A stretch of 64,000 nucleotides of DNA from Undibacterium parvum (GCF_003955735.1 NZ_CP034464.1:3348001-3412000); one strand, 5' to 3'; positions 54,370-62,071 are shown, numbered from the stretch's first letter. Translations and numbers: made by a program. Notes: a model not told the origin generated them from the letters alone.

Positions 54370-55881
54370 CTATTTCAAAGAAATAGTCGTATTCACTTTT
54401 CCAGCCGCGAGCTCATCATCAAACCACCTGGACGTGATGGTTTTGGTCTGGGTGTAAAACTGTATGACTTGCTTGCCGTAAGGACCCAGATCGCCGAGCT
54501 TGGAGGCGCGTGAACCGGTGAAGGAAAACAGCGGCACCGGCACCGGGATAGGCACGTTGATACCGATCTGGCCGACATCGACTTGCTCCTGGAAAGTGCG
54601 CGCCGCCGCACCAGATTGAGTAAAAATCGCAGTGCCATTGCCGTGCGCATTGGCATTGATGATGGCGATGGCCTCAGCCAGATTGGCGGCATGCAGGATG
54701 CACAGTACCGGGCCGAATATCTCTTCCTGGTAAATCCGCATCTCGGTGCGCACATTGCTAAAGATGGTCGGCCCGACAAAATTGCCTTCTGGATAGCCAG
54801 CCACGCGCACATCGCGGCCATCGAGCAATAGGGTGGCACCCTGCTGTAGGCCGGAGTCTATGAGTTGTTCCACTCTGAGTTTGGCGGTGCAGGAAATGAG
54901 GGGGCCAATATCGGTATCTGCTTCGGCACCGGCGTTGACGCTCAAGGTTTTGGCTTTTTCGACTAAATCTCCTACCCAAGCTTGCGCCTCGCCCACCAGG
55001 ATCACGACAGGCAAGGCCATGCAACGTTGACCGGCCGCGCCGAAGGCGGCGCCAGCCAGATTGTTTAGCGTTTGCTGCTTATTTGCATCGGCTAACACTA
55101 CCGCATGGTTCTTCGCACCCATCATGCATTGCGCGCGCTTGCCTGCCAGTGTGGCGCGTTGATACACATGCGTGCCGACCTTAGTCGATCCTACAAAAGA
55201 CACTGCCTTGATGACTGGATGATCGCAGATCGCATTGACGATTTCTTCACCGCCATGCACTACGTTCAAGACGCCTGCCGGTATCCCGGCTTGCATGGCC
55301 AGTTCGCACAAGCGCATGGTGACCATAGGATCTTGCTCAGACGGTTTTAAGATAAAGGTATTGCCGCAGGCGATCGCCATCGGGAACATCCACAAAGGGA
55401 TCATGGCTGGGAAGTTAAACGGGGTGATGCCAGCGCACACGCCCAGCGGCTGATTCAGTGTATAGGTATCAACCCCAGCGGCCACGTTATTGGCCATCTC
55501 GCCCATTTGCAGATTGCCTATGCTGGCCGCGTGTTCGACTACTTCCAGACCGCGAAAAATATCACCTTCGGCGTCCGCCAGCGTTTTGCCTTGCTCGGCC
55601 GTGAGCAGCGCCGCCAACTCGCTCATATTTTCGCGTATTAATTGCTGGTATTTCAAAAAGATGCGGGCGCGCGTACCGATTGCGGTCTTGCTCCAGGCCG
55701 GGAAGGCCGCTTGCGCACTGGCCACCGCCGCCTGCATTTCGGCTGGCGTGGCAAACGGTACCCGTGCCAGGACTTTTTGGGTGGCGGGATTAATCACGCT
55801 ACGCCATTGCTGACTTTGCGATTCTAGAAATTGGCCGTTGATGAGTAATTTAACGCTGGGGTTGTTCGCTACTGAGTTCAT
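54370..55881 (-). CDS. mmsA: CoA-acylating methylmalonate-semialdehyde dehydrogenase
   Basis: This 503-residue aldehyde dehydrogenase converts methylmalonate semialdehyde plus CoA to propionyl-CoA, CO2 and NADH, ending valine degradation. Motifs: '[20 protein letters not shown]', '[20 protein letters not shown]', the catalytic Cys in '[17 protein letters not shown]', '[20 protein letters not shown]' and the MmsA-type C-terminus '[20 protein letters not shown]'. The ATG at 55881 has an AGGAG site 7 nt upstream. It is the first gene of the operon. A leader of about 400 nt precedes it, with a terminator-like hairpin, a cobalamin-riboswitch aptamer and a palindromic operator. Confidence 0.97.
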   Translation of the reverse strand: MNSVANNPSVKLLINGQFLESQSQQWRSVINPATQKVLARVPFATPAEMQAAVASAQAAFPAWSKTAIGTRARIFLKYQQLIRENMSELAALLTAEQGKTLADAEGDIFRGLEVVEHAASIGNLQMGEMANNVAAGVDTYTLNQPLGVCAGITPFNFPAMIPLWMFPMAIACGNTFILKPSEQDPMVTMRLCELAMQAGIPAGVLNVVHGGEEIVNAICDHPVIKAVSFVGSTKVGTHVYQRATLAGKRAQCMMGAKNHAVVLADANKQQTLNNLAGAAFGAAGQRCMALPVVILVGEAQAWVGDLVEKAKTLSVNAGAEADTDIGPLISCTAKLRVEQLIDSGLQQGATLLLDGRDVRVAGYPEGNFVGPTIFSNVRTEMRIYQEEIFGPVLCILHAANLAEAIAIINANAHGNGTAIFTQSGAAARTFQEQVDVGQIGINVPIPVPVPLFSFTGSRASKLGDLGPYGKQVIQFYTQTKTITSRWFDDELAAGKVNTTISLK

Positions 55882-55948
55882 GCTTTACTCCTGAGACTAT
55901 GCAGCACTGCGGCGAGACCTGGCCCGTCGCAGCTGCAATGAGGTTCTG

Positions 55949-55967
55949 AAAACGGCAAAAATTGCCG
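55949..55967 (-). terminator. Short attenuator-like hairpin in the mmsA leader
   Basis: On the minus strand CGGCAA, loop TTT, TTGCCG is followed by TTTT, about 70 nt before the mmsA ATG and downstream of the B12 aptamer. A perfect palindrome CTAAGTCTAGACTTAG (55979-55994) lies between them and could be part of the switching structure. It is weak alone but placed where an expression platform is expected. Confidence 0.5.
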
Positions 55968-56079
55968 GCCACGGCTAGCTAAGTCTAGACTTAGGCAGCC
56001 CTCACGCACCTTCCGTACCTGAGCAGATTCCAGAAAAAGCCAGCACAAATCATCGATTTGAGTTGAGCATTCACGAAGA

Positions 56080-56250
56080 TCAACAGGCCGGTATCCGGGC
56101 TGGTACATTCGCTTACATCGCCTTCCCAGTCAGTTTCGACCAGTGGCATTGATGATGCTTGCGCAGTACTTACCGTTGCGGAGGCAGCAGTGGCATGAGG
56201 TCAGTATTACTCTGAGCGACCCGCACCACTTTCCCGTTTAACAGCACGCA
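56080..56250 (-). ncRNA. Cobalamin (AdoCbl-type) riboswitch in the mmsA leader
   Basis: Read on the minus strand, conserved cobalamin-aptamer blocks appear in the right order: 'AAACGGGAAAGTGGTGC', 'GCTGCCTCCGCAACGGTAAG', 'AAGCATCATCAATGCCACTG', 'GGGAAGGCGATG' and the closing 'AGCCCGGATACCGGCC'. The B12-box equivalent and the GCCACTG element are both present. The nearest gene on this strand is mmsA, with its start about 200 nt downstream. In known cases, bound B12 turns such leaders off. I identify it from conserved sequence alone; a covariance-model search with the cobalamin family would settle it. Confidence 0.85.
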
Positions 56251-56265
56251 AGACCATGCGTGCTG
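56242..56265 (-). promoter_or_regulatory. Hairpin at the 5' end of the mmsA leader
   Basis: A perfect 9-bp stem CAGCACGCA/TGCGTGCTG with a 6-nt loop. It lies just before the aptamer core and may be its leading stem or an independent stabilising structure. Confidence 0.6.
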
Positions 56266-56295
56266 CACCTGTTGTTTTTAGAATAGCATATTAAT

Positions 56296-56315
56296 TGACG
56301 TTAACGTTAACGTCA
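56296..56315. promoter_or_regulatory. Perfect 20-bp palindrome at the mmsA promoter
   Basis: The sequence TGACGTTAACGTTAACGTCA is its own reverse complement. On the minus strand a TTAACG inside it and a TATTCT further down are 19 bp apart, the spacing typical of promoters activated or repressed by MerR-family proteins. From memory, LiuR (MerR family) regulates branched-chain amino acid degradation in proteobacteria through similar ACGTTAACGT-type sites. It is the likely operator of the valine operon; no regulator gene is adjacent. Confidence 0.6.
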
Positions 56316-56404
56316 TTCGATGAAGAAAATTCATCTTTGTGGTTTTGCCGCTAGTGGCTCCCGTGTCTCTGACTCAAGCCCCAGGGACGCATTTTTTACA
56401 GTCC

Positions 56405-56487
56405 CCCCCGCCAACACACATATCCCATGCGGGCTAGCGGCCAGGCAGGGTGGAAAGCCGCATGGAATATGCGCGCTGGGCCTGCCT
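56405..56487. repeat. Dispersed GC-rich palindromic element, family B copy 3
   Basis: It contains 'CCCATGCGGGCTAGCGGCCA', 'GGTGGAAAGCCGCATGGAA' and 'TATGCGCGCTGGGCCTGCC', matching copies 1 and 2. It lies between the mmsA promoter and the GST gene. Confidence 0.8.
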
Positions 56488-56555
56488 TGAATGAGATATT
56501 TTTAGTTGGGAGAAATATGTTTTAATAACATCTAAATTTACAGAAAAGGAATTTC

Positions 56556-57191
56556 ATGAAATTGATAGGAATGTTAGATTCACCCTATGTCCGCAGGGTG
56601 GCGATATCTTTGCAATTGCTGGATTTGCGCTTCGAGCACCAGTCACTTTCGGTGTTTGGTGGTTTTGCCGAATTCCAGCAAATTAATCCTGTGGTCAAAG
56701 CGCCCACGCTAGTCTGCGATGAAGGTGCAGTGCTGATGGATTCTAGCCTGATACTGGAGTTGGCCGAAGCCATGGCGGCGCCCGGCAAGAGTTTGCTGCC
56801 AGCGACATTCGCCGAGCGTCAGCATGCCCTGCGTTTGATAGGTTTGGCTTTGGCGGCTTGCGAAAAAAGTGTGCAAATCGTGTATGAACTCAAGCTCAGA
56901 CCGGCCGAAAAAATACACGCACCCTGGTTGGAGCGAGTGCAAGGACAGATGCTGGCCGCTTACACGGCACTAGAGGCTGAGTTACAAGCGCAGCCCTTAA
57001 GTTTTGAGAATCGGGGATACACCCAAGCCGGAATCAGCACCGCAGTGGCTTGGCATTTCACCCAGCAAATGCATGCAGAGATGGTGCCTGCTACGCGTTT
57101 CCCTGCTTTGCAGGCATTTTCAGTGCGTGCCGAGGCACAGGCGCCCTTCATGGCGGCACCGCATGGTGCGAGTACTTATTTTGATCGCTGA
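56556..57191 (+). CDS. Glutathione S-transferase family protein
   Basis: This 211-residue cytosolic GST has a thioredoxin-like N-terminal domain ('LIGMLDSPYVRRVAISLQLL', 'INPVVKAPTLVCDEGAVLMD' with the cis-Pro glutathione-binding turn, then 'SSLILELAEAM'). An all-helical C-terminal domain follows ('HALRLIGLALAACEKSVQIV'). The Ser at the SPYVRR position is the likely thiol-activating residue. AAGGAA precedes the ATG. The substrate is unknown. It is transcribed away from the valine operon and convergent with a PEP-CTERM gene. Confidence 0.9.
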   Translation: MKLIGMLDSPYVRRVAISLQLLDLRFEHQSLSVFGGFAEFQQINPVVKAPTLVCDEGAVLMDSSLILELAEAMAAPGKSLLPATFAERQHALRLIGLALAACEKSVQIVYELKLRPAEKIHAPWLERVQGQMLAAYTALEAELQAQPLSFENRGYTQAGISTAVAWHFTQQMHAEMVPATRFPALQAFSVRAEAQAPFMAAPHGASTYFDR

Positions 57192-57228
57192 ACAATCTTG
57201 AGCTAGCTGTGGTAGCAAAATAAGAACG

Positions 57229-57253
57229 AAAAAAACGGCGCCTGAGCGCCGTT
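57229..57253 (-). terminator. Terminator for the PEP-CTERM gene
   Basis: AACGGCGC (57234-57241), loop CTGA, GCGCCGTT (57246-57253). On the minus strand it runs into T7, about 20 nt past the stop of the PEP-CTERM gene. Confidence 0.88.
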
Positions 57254-57272
57254 GTCTATTTCGAACTAAAAT

Positions 57273-57842
57273 TTACATTTGGAAAGAATTGGTTTTTTGA
57301 CGGCGACGTGCCAGGAAACCAAACAAGCCCAAACCGCCTAATAACATGGCGTAGCTAGATGGTTCAGGTATCGCAGGAATCGCATTGTAGGCGACCACAT
57401 TGCTCAAGCTAAATTTCATATCGTTGAAATCTTTATCGCCACCACCGAAGGCGTCTTCAAAGCCAACAGTGGCCGAGTGATGCTTACCTAATACCGCGTT
57501 CGCATGGAAAACATTGTCGGCATTTAAACTCGCTAAGCCGCTAGAGAAAGTATATTTAGTGTTTTTTACATACAACTGAAAAGTTAATGCGGTACCTTGT
57601 ACAAACTTACCCAGATCAACATATTGACCTAATGTCGACGTTTGTCCGTTAAAGATTTTTTTGCCGTTGAAATACAAAATATCGGTGTAGCCGGCATCGG
57701 AGCCCAAAAACGTCGCGTAAACATGGCCAGTCTTGGCAACTTCTAAGCTTCCACCGGCGATAGTGATGACGGGCGCTTTAGCATGAGCGGCAAATGAAAC
57801 TAGGGAAATCAGGGCAGCGAGTGCAAACTTCTTCATGGACAT
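57273..57842 (-). CDS. PEP-CTERM sorting-signal protein with DUF4114-like domain
   Basis: This 189-residue exported protein has the signal peptide 'KFALAALISLVSFAAHAKA' and ends in a PEP-CTERM sorting signal: 'IPEPSSYAMLLGGLGLFGFL' followed by 'ARRRQ'. Such tails are processed by exosortase and the proteins go to the exterior or extracellular matrix. 'VGFEDAFGGGDKDFNDMKFS' resembles the calcium-site motif of DUF4114. Two ATGs (57842 and 57836) are possible starts. No exosortase gene is in the window. The function is unknown; surface or biofilm matrix is a reasonable guess. Confidence 0.88.
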   Translation of the reverse strand: MSMKKFALAALISLVSFAAHAKAPVITIAGGSLEVAKTGHVYATFLGSDAGYTDILYFNGKKIFNGQTSTLGQYVDLGKFVQGTALTFQLYVKNTKYTFSSGLASLNADNVFHANAVLGKHHSATVGFEDAFGGGDKDFNDMKFSLSNVVAYNAIPAIPEPSSYAMLLGGLGLFGFLARRRQKTNSFQM

Positions 57843-58065
57843 TGAGTTTTCCGGTAGGTAAAATGAGAAGACAGAATTCTACGTTGTTTAAAATATAAAT
57901 AGATGTCTGAGTAACATTAAACTGACGTAAAGTTGAAAATATTTTTGCTTTTCATCTTGTAGTTTGAAGTTTACATTCCACTCGGAAATACTTACGGTCT
58001 TTGCCATCCACGACAGTTCTAGATGCTTGCTCTAACAGTTCGCAGGTTTTGCCCTAGACCTAGTT

Positions 58066-59118
58066 TTATAGTTTGCTCCACACCAGTGGCGCGCCCTTGG
58101 CATCAGTGACTCTCATCATTTCTTTGAAGGCGCGCGCCTGTACTTTATCGGGTAAGCGCACCAAGTCGACGCTGTCAACAAATTGATCGCCTGACATAAA
58201 TGCCCAAGTATAGAATTTCAATGTGGTCGCCGCTTTTTCTGGATTGATGCTGGCTTGTTGCATGATCACGAAAGTGCCCATGGTAATTGGCCAGGCATTG
58301 CTGCCAGGCTTATCAGTGAGCATTTCCTCGAAAGTGCCTAAGGATTTCCAGGCGCTGGCATTTAAGGCGGCAGAGAAGCTGGCCGCGCTTGGCGCCACGA
58401 AGTTGCCATCGCGATTTTTGAGTTGTACAAAATCTAGCTTATCTTGCACCACATAGTTGAAATCGATATAGCTGATCGCGTACGCTGTCTTCTTGAGACT
58501 GGTGACTATGCTACTGCTGCCTTTGACTGCAGTTAAATCTTTATGCCAGGTGATGCTGAAATTTTTTCCATAACTGGTTTGCCAGTCGCTACTCATCTTG
58601 CTCAGGTAGTCGGTAAAGTTATAGGTTGTGCCTGAGCCGTCAGAGCGTACGATGACCTCAATGCCCTTATTCGGTAAATTTAAATTCGGATTGAGTGCGC
58701 TGATTTCGGCATCGTTCCATTTACTGATTTTACGAGAGAAAATCCCTGCCAATACGCTGCCACTGAGGCGTAATTCGCCCGCTTTAATGCCGGGAATATT
58801 CACCACAGCTACCACACCGGAAATCGCCGATGGAAATTGGATTAGGCTGAATTTTTTTAAGTCTTCTTGACTCACGGCGACGTCGCTAGCGCCAAAGTCT
58901 ACGCTTTTTTCTTTGATCTTCTTAATCCCTGCAGACGAACCTTGCGACAGGTACTCGATCTTCAAATTGGTTTTCTTTTGAAAAATTTCCGACCATTTAT
59001 TGTAAAGCGGCGCTGCCGCCGAAGAGCCTGCGCCAGTGACCTCGGCAGCTGTGGCTGAGGAGGCTAGTGATAAATAAAAAAATATCTGTATAAATAATAA
59101 GGAAATGAGTCGCAGCAT
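58066..59118 (-). CDS. pstS: PstS-like phosphate-binding periplasmic protein
   Basis: This 350-residue solute-binding protein begins with a signal peptide (LFIQIFFYLSLASSATAAEV) and the PstS motif 'VTGAGSSAAAPLYNKWSEIF'. Phosphate-contact regions are visible: 'YLSQGSSAGIKKIKEKSVDF', 'GASDVAVSQEDLKKFSLIQF' and 'VIVRSDGSGTTYNFTDYLSK'. It would deliver phosphate to PstCAB, but those genes are not adjacent, so this is a solitary pstS. A weak Pho-box-like sequence lies about 150 nt upstream. The 223-nt gap after it, before the PEP-CTERM gene, holds no recognisable feature. Confidence 0.92.
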   Translation of the reverse strand: MLRLISLLFIQIFFYLSLASSATAAEVTGAGSSAAAPLYNKWSEIFQKKTNLKIEYLSQGSSAGIKKIKEKSVDFGASDVAVSQEDLKKFSLIQFPSAISGVVAVVNIPGIKAGELRLSGSVLAGIFSRKISKWNDAEISALNPNLNLPNKGIEVIVRSDGSGTTYNFTDYLSKMSSDWQTSYGKNFSITWHKDLTAVKGSSSIVTSLKKTAYAISYIDFNYVVQDKLDFVQLKNRDGNFVAPSAASFSAALNASAWKSLGTFEEMLTDKPGSNAWPITMGTFVIMQQASINPEKAATTLKFYTWAFMSGDQFVDSVDLVRLPDKVQARAFKEMMRVTDAKGAPLVWSKL

Positions 59119-59174
59119 GTTGATAGTGGAGTTGAGTCGTTAATAAAGGCTTTTGATTGATTGCAACTGACAAA

Positions 59175-59238
59175 AAATCGCTCTAGCGTCCAAGTACAGT
59201 CTTCGGCGCTACGCCGGGCAGGAGCGAATTTGTGTAAG
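59175..59238. repeat. Degenerate fragment of family A repeat
   Basis: It shares 'GTCCAAGTACAGTCTTCGGCG', 'ACGCC' and 'GTGTAAG' pieces with family A copies and retains AATCGCTC/GAGCGAATT arms. It lies upstream of pstS, 132 nt before the full copy 2. Confidence 0.55.
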
Positions 59239-59269
59239 TTTAATTGATATTGCCATATCGCAATTATCA

Positions 59270-59293
59270 ATGAAATTTATGACTAAGTGATGA
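59270..59293 (-). promoter_or_regulatory. Weak Pho-box-like site upstream of pstS
   Basis: On the minus strand TTTCAT, CACTT, AGTCAT gives two TCAT cores 11 bp apart, then a third at 9 bp. The PhoB half-site consensus is CTGTCAT with 11-bp spacing, so this is a poor match; it is reported because of the gene downstream. Confidence 0.35.
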
Positions 59294-59369
59294 AACCTCG
59301 CATTGTAATGCCGTCGTCACATTTCAGACTTAGATTCCATCCATCTTCTTCTTATTAGTTTATGCATTT

Positions 59370-59470
59370 ATAGGACTTACGCAAAACCGCCCCAGCGGCT
59401 TTGTATCCGCCTTGCCGTACTCAAGTACTGTCTTCGGCGGCACGCCTAGCTGGGACAATTTTTGCGTAAG
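59370..59470. repeat. Dispersed ~100-nt palindromic element, family A copy 2
   Basis: Perfect outer arms CTTACGCAAAA and TTTTGCGTAAG, inner CCCAGC/GCTGGG and a central GTACTCAAGTAC. Most of its length matches 22115-22215. It lies between divergent pstS and the histone-like gene. Confidence 0.9.
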
Positions 59471-59554
59471 CTCAAATTTATTAAAAAAAATAGTATTGTG
59501 CAAATTAAGTAAATTGTTTATATTATTAATAGTGTTTAACATTAGGAGCTTCAA

Positions 59555-60268
59555 ATGAATACCAAATCAGAGATTGCTGTAACTGAAAATACCAAGCTAG
59601 CCGCCGCGCCGGACGCTAATGCGCCACTAGTCGTCGCCAAAAAAACACCCCAGTCGGCAACGGGCACGGTTAACAGCGCTGCTGCAAAAGTCATTGTTAA
59701 GAAGCCGCTAGTGAGCAAAGCGCCGCCTGCGAAAGTAGCTGCGCCAGTAAAAGCTGCAAGCCCTGCCAAAAAAGCGATCGTGGTCAAAGCCGTGAGCAAG
59801 CCTGCGCCAAAGGCGGTTGTAAAAACACCGGCAAAAGCAGCAGTGAACGCACCAGCGAAAGCGGTAGCGACAACGCCAGTTAAAGCCATCGTTAAAGTAG
59901 CGGCAAAAGCGCCTGCCAAAGCACCTATCAAAGCGGTGCTTGCGGCTAAGCCTGCCACGCCGGCTAAAGCAGTAACTCCAGTGAAGACAGTCAAACCTGC
60001 GGTGGCAAAACCAACACCAAGCACCTTAGCGAAAGAAAAAGCTAAGAAAGAAAAACTGGTACGCGATAGTTTTACTATGCCAGAGCCGGAATATGCGGTG
60101 CTCGGGCAAGTGAAAAAAGCGTGTCTGTCCGCGGGTGTAGAAGTGAAAAAAAGCCAGTTGCTGCGCGTAGGACTATTGTTGCTCAGTCATACAGACGTCA
60201 AGAGCCTGGCAAAGTTGATCGCCAATCTGGCGCCTTTAAAAGCTGGGCGTCCTAAGAAAGAAAAATAA
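59555..60268 (+). CDS. Lysine/alanine-rich histone H1-like protein with conserved C-terminal domain
   Basis: This 237-residue protein has a low-complexity tail (about residues 25-160) built of Lys-Ala-Pro-Val repeats such as 'KAPAKAPIKAVLAAKPA', resembling histone H1-like AlgP or PhaF tails that bind DNA or polyanions. Residues about 165-225 form a distinct non-repetitive region ('EKLVRDSFTMPEPEYAVLGQ', 'VKKACLSAGVEVKKSQLLRV') with a ribbon-helix-helix look, ending in the basic GRPKKEK. An AGGAG site precedes the ATG. It is probably nucleoid- or polyphosphate/PHA-granule-associated, but the function is not established. The tail length may vary by slippage. Confidence 0.8.
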   Translation: MNTKSEIAVTENTKLAAAPDANAPLVVAKKTPQSATGTVNSAAAKVIVKKPLVSKAPPAKVAAPVKAASPAKKAIVVKAVSKPAPKAVVKTPAKAAVNAPAKAVATTPVKAIVKVAAKAPAKAPIKAVLAAKPATPAKAVTPVKTVKPAVAKPTPSTLAKEKAKKEKLVRDSFTMPEPEYAVLGQVKKACLSAGVEVKKSQLLRVGLLLLSHTDVKSLAKLIANLAPLKAGRPKKEK

Positions 60269-60314
60269 ACGGTTCTGCTGTTTTTCGGGGCTAAAAATCT
60301 AGAATAGTAAGCTG

Positions 60315-60350
60315 ACAGCCGCACGATTTATTCGTGCGGCTGTTGTATTT
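60315..60350 (+). terminator. Terminator after histone-like gene
   Basis: A perfect 12-bp stem ACAGCCGCACGA / TCGTGCGGCTGT with loop TTTAT, followed by TGTATTTTT. It ends just before the Pho box. Confidence 0.85.
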
Positions 60351-60354
60351 TTAT

Positions 60355-60383
60355 CTGTCATAAAACCGACATCAAACTGTCAT
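60355..60383 (+). promoter_or_regulatory. Pho box (PhoB-binding site)
   Basis: Three direct 7-mers occur at exact 11-bp steps: CTGTCAT (60355-60361), CCGACAT (60366-60372) and CTGTCAT (60377-60383), with A-rich spacers. This matches the PhoB consensus CTGTCAT-N4-CTGTCAT. It is placed about 58 nt before the OlsB-like ATG, with an AT-rich TACTTT -10-like hexamer around 60400. Confidence 0.88.
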
Positions 60384-60440
60384 CGCCTTGAAGTAATCCT
60401 ACTTTATTCTTCGTCCGTCAACTGACTAAAAGGATAATAA

Positions 60441-61199
60441 ATGAGATTACTCACGCTACCTGCAGACGCTAATCCTAGTTTTTCTAAACTAGCTTTAAGC
60501 TTGGCCAGCACCTCCAAAGAGATCAAGGAAGTGCAGCGCTTGCGTTACAAGGTATTTATCGAAGCCATGGGCTTATCCGCCTTAACCAATCCCGATGGTT
60601 TAGATAAAGATGAGTTTGATGAGCACTGCGATCATTTGATCGTACGCGACACCAAGACCCTGAAAGTGGTCGGTACTTACCGCATCCTGGGGCCAAATGC
60701 TGCGCGCCATATCGGACGCTATTATTCCGAAACCGAATTCGATTTATCCCGACTGGCAAATATCCGCGGCAGCATCGCCGAAGCGGGGCGCGCCTGTATC
60801 CATCCCGATTACCGTAGCGGCACCGTGATCATGATGTTGTGGGCCGGTCTGGCGGCGTATATGCAGCGCGAGCGCTGCACCTATCTGATCGGTTGCGCCA
60901 GCATCAGTCTGACCGATGGCGGGCATAATGCGGCGGCGATTTGCCGTAGCTTTAAAGAGTCAGACTACGCGCCGCTTGATTATCGCGTGACGCCGCATCT
61001 GCCTTTCCCAATCGAAAATATGGATGAGGGCCATGTGGCAAGAATCCCGCCTCTGTTAAAAGGTTATCTGCGCGCTGGTGCCTGGGTCTGCGGCGATCCG
61101 GCCTGGGATCCGGATTTTCATTGCGCCGATTTGTTTGTGATGCTGCCTTTAGCGAATCTGGATAATCGCTACGCCAAACACTACGGCACCGGGGAGTAA
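60441..61199 (+). CDS. OlsB-like GNAT N-acyltransferase (ornithine lipid synthesis)
   Basis: This 252-residue acyltransferase of the GNAT/PF13444 type is used by OlsB to make 3-hydroxyacyl-ornithine. Visible segments: 'EIKEVQRLRYKVFIEAMGL', 'FDEHCDHLIVRDTKTLKVVG', 'TYRILGPNAARHIGRYYSET', 'EAGRACIHPDYRSGTVIMML' and 'YLIGCASISLTDGGHNAAAI'. It has a Pho box upstream and a metallophosphatase gene 5 nt downstream. In several bacteria phosphate starvation replaces phospholipids by ornithine lipids, and this arrangement fits. An autoinducer-synthase-like or hemolysin-like activity is less likely. SD AAGGAT is present. Confidence 0.82.
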   Translation: MRLLTLPADANPSFSKLALSLASTSKEIKEVQRLRYKVFIEAMGLSALTNPDGLDKDEFDEHCDHLIVRDTKTLKVVGTYRILGPNAARHIGRYYSETEFDLSRLANIRGSIAEAGRACIHPDYRSGTVIMMLWAGLAAYMQRERCTYLIGCASISLTDGGHNAAAICRSFKESDYAPLDYRVTPHLPFPIENMDEGHVARIPPLLKGYLRAGAWVCGDPAWDPDFHCADLFVMLPLANLDNRYAKHYGTGE

Positions 61200-61204
61200 A
61201 TAGC

Positions 61205-62071
61205 ATGAAACCTGCAGACCAGTTTCTGAATAAAAAAATGAATCGCAAGCTGTTTAATCCCAGCAAAAAAGAAGTGAGTCGTTTTCGTACTATTTGGATA
61301 TCTGATCTGCATCTGGGCACGACTGGTTGTCAGGCCACCCGGCTGCTGGAATTTTTACAGGCCACCGAGTCGGAAACACTGTACCTGGTGGGCGACATCA
61401 TTGATGGCTGGCAGCTGAAGCGGCGCTGGTATTGGGATCAAGCGCATAACAACGTGGTGCAGTTGGTATTGAAGAAGGCCAAGAAGGGCACCAATGTCAT
61501 CTTTGTGCCAGGTAACCATGATGAGGCGGTGCGTCAGTTCATCGACCTCGATTTTGGCGGTATCAAGGTCAGGGACGAATTGATACACGTCACTGCTCAG
61601 GGCAAGCGCATGCTGGTCTTGCATGGCGATCGCTTCGATGGCGTGATCGCCTGCGCCAAGTGGCTGGCCTATGTTGGCGATAGTTTGTACACCATGATCT
61701 TGAAATTTAATCAGGTATTGAATACTTGGCGCGCGCGCCTAGGTTTGCCGTATTGGTCGCTCTCGCAATATCTGAAACTCAAAGTCAAAAACGCCGTCAG
61801 CTATATCAGCTCGTTTGAAAATGCACTGGCCGATGAGGCCCGTAAGCGCGGCCTTGATGGTGTCATTTGCGGCCATATCCACAAGGCAGAGATTCGCGAT
61901 ATCGACGGCATCACCTATTGCAATGATGGCGATTGGGTAGAAAGTTTATCGGCGCTAGTCGAGGATGCCAACGGTGCCTTGCGCCTGGTGAGTTGGCATG
62001 AGATCGTGCTTGGCGAGCAAGCCATAGAAGAAATGCCGGAACTGGTGATGGCCTCGAATTTGCATGCCTAA
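61205..62071 (+). CDS. LpxH/PlcP-like calcineurin metallophosphatase
   Basis: This 288-residue metallophosphoesterase has 'IWISDLHLGTTGCQATRLLE' (DxH), 'YLVGDIIDGWQLKRRWYWDQ' (GDxxD), 'VIFVPGNHDEAVRQF' (GNHD), 'VLHGDRFDG' and 'GVICGHIHKAEIRDIDG' (GHxH). Databases would call it UDP-2,3-diacylglucosamine diphosphatase. PlcP, the phosphate-starvation phospholipase C of Sinorhizobium and marine bacteria, also belongs to this group. Being co-transcribed (5-nt gap) with an OlsB-like gene behind a Pho box favours a PlcP-like role: removing phosphate head groups from membrane lipids. The choice between LpxH and PlcP is inference. Confidence 0.82.
   Translation: MKPADQFLNKKMNRKLFNPSKKEVSRFRTIWISDLHLGTTGCQATRLLEFLQATESETLYLVGDIIDGWQLKRRWYWDQAHNNVVQLVLKKAKKGTNVIFVPGNHDEAVRQFIDLDFGGIKVRDELIHVTAQGKRMLVLHGDRFDGVIACAKWLAYVGDSLYTMILKFNQVLNTWRARLGLPYWSLSQYLKLKVKNAVSYISSFENALADEARKRGLDGVICGHIHKAEIRDIDGITYCNDGDWVESLSALVEDANGALRLVSWHEIVLGEQAIEEMPELVMASNLHA

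Noticed and set aside
55878..56108. A 76-residue frame upstream of mmsA on the minus strand
   Set aside because: It overlaps the end of the riboswitch aptamer and its downstream leader, shows no domain, and its base pattern is explained by RNA structure.
59551..60024. A 157-residue Ala/Thr/Gly-rich frame antisense to the histone-like gene
   Set aside because: It is the mirror of a repetitive Lys/Ala coding region. The plus-strand gene has a good ribosome site and a conserved C-terminal domain.
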